DNA from: Picochlorum sp. 'celeri'
Lineage: Eukaryota > Chlorophyta > Trebouxiophyceae
Direction: 5' to 3'
DNA: 64,000 nt
Assembly (NCBI GenBank): GCA_010909725.1
Contig: JAACMV010000023.1
Coordinates: 1,227,371-1,291,370 of the forward strand
The notes beneath the pieces are model-generated. The model searched no databases and was not told the DNA's origin. It was given only the letters and a program-made list of their open reading frames with translations. Made by a program: the position numbers and the translations under genes. Position 1 is the stretch's first letter, and each line of letters opens with the position of its first letter. Positions 56,798 through 64,000 of the stretch are shown here, in pieces.

Positions 56798-57572
56798 CCA
56801 TGTGATCACATTATTGTCTCAAACGCTTTCCCTAACGATTGTAAATCGTTTATACTATCTTTGCAAGTGCTTTACTGCATCAGATTCGCCCAAAATCAAT
56901 TTTGGCTCTCGCAGAAATTAGGATATGAGGAAATTCACCCAAAATCTTGAATATACGCAGAGTTAGGATCAGTACAGTATAAGGAATTCATAGCCGAATA
57001 GGTCACCTTTCCACGAGGGGGCCTCGAAAACAATCTACTCCCACAGAATTTTTCAGGTGCTCATCTTTTGACACCGTCTTTAAAATAACTTTTGAATCAT
57101 GAAAAAAATTCTGTAACTGCCAAACCGTGCCTGTGCGCTGTGTTGAGGCTGAGTCACGTGGGTGGCCCATCTTACTTTGGAAGCGGTAAGCCCGTTTCCC
57201 TGCAACTGCAAGGGCAGATTCTGCCATATATTCATAACAGACTGATTTGTTTTCAAGTGAGGTACACAGAGACAACCATGCGGAGAAGACGCAAAGTTCT
57301 GCACAGGCACCGGCGAAAGTTGGACCTAAAAAGGTGGTACAAGAGGCGTGAATTCGTGCTCTGCACTCCCGCCTGGTCCGGGAAAGTAGATCTGAGCAAT
57401 TTGAGTACAATGAAGATGCAGATCGCGACCGGAAAGCGCTCCAGAACCAAACAGGAGCCGGAGGACGGCGTTTGTGCCTGTCCCCCCACCAGCATGCTTC
57501 GCAGCCTGAAGAGGCCTCATGCAGGCTCTCGTCGCCAATTCCCGCCGACCGTAAACCCTTTTCAGTGATAGA
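56798..57572. other. Spacer upstream of KDZ gene
   Basis: Includes the likely end of the pogo element and about 600 bp with plus-strand frames (57092-57568, HRHRRKLDLKRWYKRREF) that may be 5' exons of the KDZ gene, though none shows a recognisable motif. Confidence 0.35.
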
Positions 57573-60500
57573 ATGTCATTACACCACTTCGGAGCGTGCT
57601 CGCGCGGTGCGAAATCACAAGGAATCGAGGAAAGCAAGAGGAAGAAAAACTGGAGGAAACGAAGGCCCACAATTTTGAGGTTGCACAAAAGGTTTGATGA
57701 GCGTCGAGCTCTGGACATGGAGGCTCGCAAAGACTTTGAGAAGTCTCAGATTGAGTGTAGTATATCTGAACATGATCGTTGTGAGCGTTGCGGGTCGCTC
57801 AATTGCGAAAAGGTGCTGGAGAGGGATGCCTGGGTAGTCACACAAGATTTTTGCCATGAGGTCAGGATCCCGTGTACAAATGTCTGAGGTGCGCTGCATC
57901 CCAAATCGGTACTCAACCTTTCTATGCATGTCATGGTGGTAACTATACCCTGCAGATGCCAGGAGCACTCGGAAGAGAAGGCCACCTTCCATGTCACACC
58001 AATCCACATTGGTGCCTTCCCATGTACTCCTGTCTGGGTGCGTTGTCCGCTTGTTCATTGTCGAGGATTGCTGATATATATATTACTGAGTACATTTTGT
58101 ACGTGATGTAGGCTTTTGATATGGAACGCATCACGACTGGACACGGGAAAGTGGTCATGTATGGATATGAGCTGCTGAGTTTCCTGAGAGAAACTGTAGA
58201 CCTGTGTCCCAGGCTCGGTATCCACGGCTTTCGCGGAGAGTTTATATGCCAGAATTAAGCGTCATAATTGTTATATACCTATTCCAGAGGACAGGATGAG
58301 AAAGCAGCTCACCAAGGCATTCCATGAATTCACTGTTGTGCAGACCCACATGGATGATCCCTCTACACATTGCAGGGCTCTCGGGGTCCCTCTGGGGGAA
58401 TGTCCCGCGTGTCGTGGAAGCCAGTCTCATCTACAAGATATTGTGAGGAAGAAAATAGCGGCGACCGGCGCTGAAGGTGTGCATGTGCCCCAGGAAGGAG
58501 ATGGAAGGCTGGTGATCCACTCTGTGTATGTTGATGGCCATTTTGGCATCCCGCATTTCAAGGCCGCCGGCAAGTCGTCCGCGAGCGAACCTCCGCTCGT
58601 GAAACGATTGTTCTCCGATGATGCTGTTGCGGCGTATTTGAACGATCCTGCGACCAAAGCCACGAGGAACTCGTCCCTTTCATGTGCAGACTTCTCAGCA
58701 GACTCCATGGTTGCCAGAGCTTCAAATCAGTACGACAGGAGTGGCATCTCTGGTCTGTTCTGCCGCCATGGCGTTATCATAGCTCTTTTGAACATGTTCA
58801 CGGGTACGTTGGCGGTTCCAGTTCGGGAGAGAGGCTTTTCTGGCTGTACTAAAAAGTCATGCAATGTGTTGCTTGTGAGTGCAGGGGAGAGGTGGCCTAC
58901 GCCACCATGCTGCTCGAGCACGGTGCTCCGGCAGATGGATTGTCGAATCATAAACTTTTGGTATGACATAAATTGCAGGTATAAAAACCATGCCATCGCC
59001 TGGGCTGAGGAGAAGCAGGAACTGAATGAAGAGCTCACCACATGGGTCTCCAAACTCATGAGCTTTCCTTGGGATCTTTCCATGGCCCCATGCACAATGC
59101 GCTGTGTCAGTCCATTAATAGCCTCAGATCTATTCCTGAAGCAGGGCTGGGCACGGGGGAGCCGCCCGAGTATGCTTGGTCTCACATGAGGAGATCTGGT
59201 CACCTCCTCCAATACATGTCTCTTGCCACCAGGGCTCTCCATCTTGAGCGAGTAGCTCTCCTGTGGAATAAGACGAGAAAATCCAATCTAGTTCAATTTC
59301 TGGTGGCTGCTTACAAGAGAGCAGACTTGAAGTACAGGGAGAAGACAGAGGAGTTGAGGAGCATCATGCATCAGGCTGTTCACATGAAGTTCTCCCTCGC
59401 ACAGGTGCGCCGCAGCAGCAACCATCCTCGTGGTATGTTTTTGATTGTTATGGCATGTGACCTGTGCATGTGCAGATCGAGGAGATGACCAGCAACCCTC
59501 CCAGGCTGAATAAAGAGGTTGAGGTGGCACGCTCCAATGAGGTAGAGTTCTTGGAATGCACCCTGGTGTACGAGTTCATCAAGGATTCCTCAGCCATTTT
59601 GAAGCCTTTTGTTGAGATTTTGATGGGGGATGTCGTGGCGAACAGGCTGTCGTTGCGGAGCCAGTATGCCAGGAAGATGAAGGTTCGCATGGAAAGGGTC
59701 AAGGCCAAGCTACCCTCCAATTGGGGCTCGCAGGCCGACATCGCAAGGGCGACGTACTCCCTTTGGGACTTTAAATTGCCGAGACAAGAAGCAGATAGTG
59801 GTACAGGCGCGTCAGAGGAAGTACATCGTCGAAATGCAGCTGGAGAGGTTGAGGAATCGGCGCCGAGATTTCAAGAAACTCAACAAACATGTTCTGGTGA
59901 GCCTTGATGACGCAGGATGATCTTCACTATTGCAAACAACAATCTAAAAGTATACAACCGTGACATGCGTGTGCAGGATCAAGGAAAGAAGCTGCGGATG
60001 GAGATAGATACCTTGGCAAAAAATCGCTCGGCAGATTTGAGAACGGTTCATGCATATACGGCCATCTCACCGGCACCCCATCGATTGATCGAGGGGCGGC
60101 TGCCGAAGCAATTCAAATAGCAGCCAAAATTTCCTGGAGAAGTGATGGATCCGTGGATAGCAGCGCTCTGTACAATTGCATTGAGGAGGATGCATACCCA
60201 TGGCAGCATGCAAGTTGCTCAGGGCTGGAGCGATTGCGAGCGCAGTTCCAATCCGCCAGAGACGTTCAGTGCCGGCTATGGAGGAAAAGGATCTCGTACG
60301 GGCTGAGATTCTTGGTGCTCGAGAAGCATTGGAGGCGGAGCGCCAAAGTGTCAGAGAGGAGATGGCAAGGCTCGTGGAGCATGAGAGGAGAACAGAACTG
60401 CTGGTGAGTGACACGGCCTTTCAAGGCATGTCCCAGTCATCATGGAGTCTGGAGTTGCCCTGATGAAGTCACGGCTGGGAATATTTGAAAATCGGTGCTC

Positions 60501-60681
60501 CATAGCGTTATCAGCCATAGAGGAGGAGACGGCGACTCTGCTACAGGAGTTAGCTGCCCTCCACGTCTCAGACCATGGCGTCCACACCACCATTGCCGAC
60601 GGAGATGGGCACCAGTCATTCTCAGACGACTCATTATCGATTGGAGACTACGAGGATGACGGCATGGAAGTGGAGATTTGA
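57573..60681 (+). CDS. KDZ transposase (Kyakuja-Dileera-Zisupton type), multi-exon
   Basis: Exons read in several frames joined by short GT-AG introns. Blocks in order: 57711-57880 with a Cys pair (HDRCERCGSLNCEKV); 57924-58040 (TFHVTPIHIGAFPCTPVW) spliced to 58110 (AFDMERITTGHGKVVMYGYE); 58296-59078 with 'CPACRG', 'HSVYVDGHFGIPHFK' (Asp 58533) and 'GISGLFCRHGVIIALLNMFT'; and 'FWYDINCRYKNHAIAWAEEK' (Asp 58965). Next is 'GPMHNALCQSINSLRS' with 'GTGEPPEYAWSHMRRSGHLL' (Glu near 59168) up to about 59430. C-terminal coiled coils follow at 59800-59895 (YIVEMQLERLRNRRRDFKKL), 60240-60400 and 60430-60681, the last pair joined by an intron gtgagtgaca...gtcccag. The Asp-Asp-Glu triad and CRHGV motif are diagnostic. 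A one-base shift near 59078 breaks the frame, so this copy is probably inactive unless it is a sequence error. Exon borders are approximate. Confidence 0.75.
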
Positions 60682-60885
60682 ATAGACAGGCATATTGCCT
60701 TGGGCCACAAGCCCTCCAGGGACTGCATGGTACTTGCTGCATTGTCACATGGCTTGCCGCAACTGTAAGACACATATATCGAAATAGTATCATCAATACA
60801 AGCCAGATCCGTGGCCAGCATCGCAATCACGCGCCATCGGGCGACCCCTGTTGCACAACCGAATGACATCGCACCGGCGTGCATA

Positions 60886-62130
60886 TGTAAAGGGGGGTCC
60901 ATAACCTCAAACTTTTGGTTTCAGCCATGCACTGGACACGATTGTGCTCACATGAGAGCTTTTTTCTCTGTTCTCTCACCTTCAGCCATCTAATATAAAT
61001 GTAAAGCCGATGGAGGTTTCTCAGATTTCCCGAATTCATCCCCATCCGCGAGAGAGGGAGGGGTGTGCCTGAGAGGCACTTTTGCAGCACCTGGGGCACG
61101 ATTGTGCTCACGTGAGATCTCTGCTCCTTGGTTTGTCGCCTTCATCCATCTAATATGAATGTAAAGCCGATGGAGGTTTCTCAGATTTCCCGAATTCATC
61201 CCCATCCGCGAGATAGGGAGGGGTGTGCCTGAGAGGCACTTTTGCAGCACCTGGGGCACGATTGTGGGCACGTGAGAGGTTTGCTCCATGGTTTGTCGCC
61301 TTCATCCATCTAATATGAATGTAAAGACGATGGAGGTTTCTCAGATTTCCCGAATTCATCCCCATCCGCGAGATAGGGAGGGGTGTGCCTGAGAGGCACT
61401 TTTGCAGCACCTGGGGCACGATTGTGGGCACGTGAGAGGTTTGCTCCATGGTTTGTCGCCTTCATCCATCTAATATGAATGTAAAGACGATGGAGGTTTC
61501 TCAGATTTCCCGAATTCATCCCCATCCGCGAGATAGGGAGGGGTGTGTCTGGGAGTCACTTTTGCAGCACCTGGGGCATGATTGTGGGCGCATCAGCACT
61601 CTATTGTCGTGTCTGTGGTGCTACTGTGTCTTATATGTATCCAGAGAAACTATGCAAGGGTCCAGATTGCGCATTCACGTGTCGAGGACCCACCTTGGTC
61701 ACCGCATGCTTTTGCAGTGGGCCAGGAATCAAAGCACAAGCAGTTGCCTCAGACTCGAAGGCTGAGAGCTTTTACCCGTGGTCTGCCGACTTTAGGCATT
61801 TCATATGCACTTCAGGAGAAGAAATAGCCGTGTAAAGAGCTTTGCCATTGGCCAGCATCAGGAGTGTTCGCGTCGCATTCACCACCAATGTTCACAACAA
61901 GCTCTGGGTAAAGCAACCCGTATAAGTTTGTTTGCTGGACGGAGCACAGAAGTTTCTTGAAAGATATATGAATATAAGATACTAGAGGGTGAAAAACCTG
62001 GGAGAAGGAGGTCGTGGCTTGTTGGCACCTTTGCGAGTGTTGTTGTCATGTCATTCCCGTGGGGCGGTTGTTGTTGGAACCCTGTTGTGCTCCGTGGTGG
62101 TCAATCGACGGCTCTATCGACTCATATATA
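60886..62130 (+). repeat. Long dispersed repeat, copy 2
   Basis: Same repeat as 52416-53350 in direct orientation, enlarged by tandem 160-bp units (see 61005-61560). It contains ccttggtcaccgcatgcttt, ttgcctcagactcgaagg and a shared 3' part (ggtggtcaat...). Confidence 0.65.
61005..61560 (+). repeat. 160-bp tandem repeat, about 3.5 units
   Basis: The block 'gatggaggtttctcagattt' begins near 61008, 61168, 61328 and 61488, a constant 160-bp period with few differences. The copy at 52.4 kb has only one such unit. Confidence 0.85.
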
Positions 62131-63950
62131 ATTTTAAATCAAGAATAACGCTCCTTCATGTTCATGGAGGACGACTCCAGGCCTGTGCTAGTCCCAACCG
62201 TCGCGACGCGAATGGAATCGACGACCGTCGGTTGGCGTGGAAACCGACGCGGTGACGACGGAGGAACTCCTGAATGCTGTCTTATTTATCCATTCATTCA
62301 ATATGAATCACTATGGGGCACCATTTCTTCGGCAGTGCGTGGCACCGCCTGGGCCAAGGCGATGTCACGGCTCTGGAAGGTGGTGTCAACTTGCTCTGGA
62401 ACAGTCGAGAGATAGCCGCAGTATGTTGCGTATGCACAACAACCATAGGAAGGGACACCTTATACTGACGTATTCGGGCTGGTTCTTACATACGGCTTTT
62501 CCTTTCTTGTATTGTGAGGACAACTCCACATGCTTCTTTGTTCGTCCTCTGAACCCTTCGGTCCGACAAAGCCCCAGACCGTTGGCATGCGACCCGTAGA
62601 GTCGGGTCTCTGGTGAATGTCGTAATCAAACACAATAAAAAAGTAGGACCAAGTTGAACTCCGGTCTCCTCGGACGTGGTGTCGTCCGTAAATGAGGACA
62701 ATAAAAAAGGACGACCATGAGACCGCTCGGCCACACTCGTCGTGCTTTTGGTGGCATGTTTTTCATTTCTTCGTCTTCCCATCACACACGAGGTTTGACC
62801 GAGGATGTTGTGATTTTCTTGGTATTCACAGCTCTCTCTCCATCGAAGACATCTTTTGATGGGAGCCTGGATGTGGAGCACACACACAGCCAGCTGTCCA
62901 GGAGGAGAGCTGTGAAAAAAGCCTGCTTTCTTGGCAGAGCAAAATAAACACGACGAGATCTCCCTCATTCAAAGAAGCGCCGCAGTTATGTGCTATACTA
63001 CTACTACTACTATTTTAATTGCAACTCATGAAGTCTAAGTAAGACAATGTGATTCTTCCTCCAGCATTCGTGCAACATTACTCTAGTGCTTGCCACAGCT
63101 TGCTTGTTGTTGTTTGTTGTGAAGGAGACGATTATTATTATAACTCTTTCTCTATCTCACTTGTTGTCTGTGTAGGGTATCTCCGGTTGTTCTTCTTCTT
63201 GTGTGCATGAGACTTGTGTGCTTTGTTCTGTTCTGTTACTGTATTATTGGTTGGTATTATTGCTCGTATGGATTGTTGTTGTGCATGTGATTATCATTAT
63301 TACATTATTACTACTACTATTATGAGATATCTACTTTCTTCTTCTTTTGATTGCTTTGCTTCTTCTTTGTCGGTGTGTTGTCTCGTGTTGTGTTGCTGCT
63401 GCTGCAGCAATAGAAGTAGTAGTCGGTAACAGTGGTGGTGCATGCTGGATGGTTGTTGATTTATTGTATTGAGGGACGCTTGACCGGGGATATGTCGTGA
63501 TTTCCTGTCATTCACAGATCTTCCTCCCATCATTCAAGGCCTAGTCTGATGGTATCCTGGTTGTGGAGCATACAACCAAGCCAGGAGGAGGAGAGCTGTT
63601 GTAGCAGTGTTTCTTCTTCTTTGCTGTACTGTACTGTAACCCAACGAGGTCTTCCATTTTTTTGTATAAAGAAGCGTCGCAATTGTATATCAATGAAGAG
63701 GAGTATTATGAGCTATTTTGTTGTTATTTTGGCGTGTTTTTTGGTTGGTGTGTTTTTTTTGGTTAGGGTATTTTGGTCTTGTTGTGGGTGTTTTTTTGTG
63801 ATTTATTTTGGATTTTTTTGATGTTTTCTTATTATATGAGGGTTTATTTTTTGTAATATCTATATATTGTGTTTATTTTTCGTTTGTCAGAGCGGAAGTG
63901 GTGTGAATATGTTGTTATTTACCCTCATTACCCTTGGCCCGGGAGAACGA
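62131..63950. other. Low-complexity, subtelomere-like region
   Basis: No gene recognised. Contains a direct repeat (about 62790-62945 and 63480-63640, sharing the ttgaccg.ggat, attcacag.tct and aggaggagagctgt blocks) and ACT/ATT/TTG microsatellites at 62998-63420. Base composition becomes T/G-rich toward the right edge. Confidence 0.5.
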
Positions 63951-64000
63951 CGTAGGCACAGGGTATATATAGGGTTAGGTATAGGGTAGGGTTTAGAGGG
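63951..64000 (+). repeat. Degenerate telomere-like motifs
   Basis: gggttaggtatagggtaggg followed by tttagaggg: irregular TTAGGG/TTTAGGG-like units at the extreme right edge. Too short to show a telomere, but consistent with approaching one. Confidence 0.4.

Noticed and set aside
60990..61525. Repeated ~99-residue minus-strand proteins over the 160-bp array
   Set aside because: Identical peptides arise from the DNA repeat period; frames are not conserved in the single-unit copy at 52.4 kb.
52416..62130. The direct repeats as LTRs of one giant element
   Set aside because: No retroviral genes or TG...CA ends between them; the interior is pogo, KDZ and LINE sequence, and the repeats differ in length through tandem units.
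1..64000. CRISPR arrays, prokaryotic operons, tRNA or rRNA genes
   Set aside because: No spaced short repeats, no Shine-Dalgarno-linked genes, and no cloverleaf or rRNA-like sequence seen; the tandem arrays have 160- and 192-bp units without spacers.

Overview
This is nuclear DNA of a eukaryote. Coding regions are split by short GT-AG introns (a 39-78 nt series in the Helitron gene, 194 and 411 nt in two host genes), and there are no Shine-Dalgarno operons. About two thirds of the window is transposon-derived. The host genes are mostly Golgi or secretory proteins. The mix of Helitron, KDZ, pogo, three LINE families and multidomain GT64/GT47/GT8 glycosyltransferases suggests a protist or alga rather than a plant, fungus or animal, but I cannot place the lineage from sequence alone. 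The right edge (about 60.9-64 kb) carries tandem and direct repeats, microsatellites and degenerate TTAGGG/TTTAGGG-like motifs, so it may be subtelomeric.

Layout: 0-0.7 kb, a GT-B glycosyltransferase N-terminal half (minus). 1.5-2.7 kb, 3' part of LINE family 1. 2.7-6.4 kb, a decayed transposase-like gene of the 'TDGGPD' family (minus). 7-9.4 kb, a fragment of a TIR element and a KDZ-type N-terminal (SWIM/CxC) gene. 9.7-12 kb, a nucleotide-sugar/PAPS-type transporter and a membrane-anchored protein-kinase-like enzyme, convergent. 12-14 kb, repeat debris. 14.06-20.02 kb, a complete autonomous Helitron whose 1,679-aa Rep-helicase can be read through five exons. 20-25.8 kb, no recognisable gene. 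25.85-27.2 kb, a PUF/Pumilio protein. 27.9-29.1 kb, a four-exon secreted Cys-rich protein (minus). 29.1-33 kb, LINE families 2 and 1. 33-35.7 kb, one unknown ORF and repeats. 35.8-36.8 kb, a GT64 enzyme (minus). 37-38.2 kb, integrase and LINE scraps. 38.47-40.87 kb, a 2.4-kb element with palindrome-rich terminal inverted repeats. 41.1-42.04 kb, a non-autonomous Helitron made by internal deletion of the 14-20 kb family. 42.1-45.7 kb, LINE family 3. 45.9-48.7 kb, a GT64-GT8-GT8 fusion. 48.8-50.2 kb, LINE and short-repeat debris. 50.3-52.3 kb, a GT47 exostosin-like enzyme. 52.4-54.8 kb, repeats. 54.8-56.8 kb, a broken pogo-like transposase. 57.5-60.7 kb, a KDZ transposase gene. 60.9-64 kb, subtelomere-like repeats.

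Working idea: once transposons are removed, the host genes look like parts of one Golgi glycan-assembly function: GT4, a UAA-type transporter, a POMK-like lumenal kinase, GT64, GT64-GT8-GT8 and GT47. In animals GT47 and GT64 domains form the bifunctional exostosins that polymerise heparan sulphate. Here they sit in separate polypeptides, and one GT64 is fused to glycogenin-like GT8 modules. That it makes a glycosaminoglycan-like or sulphated wall polysaccharide is inference.
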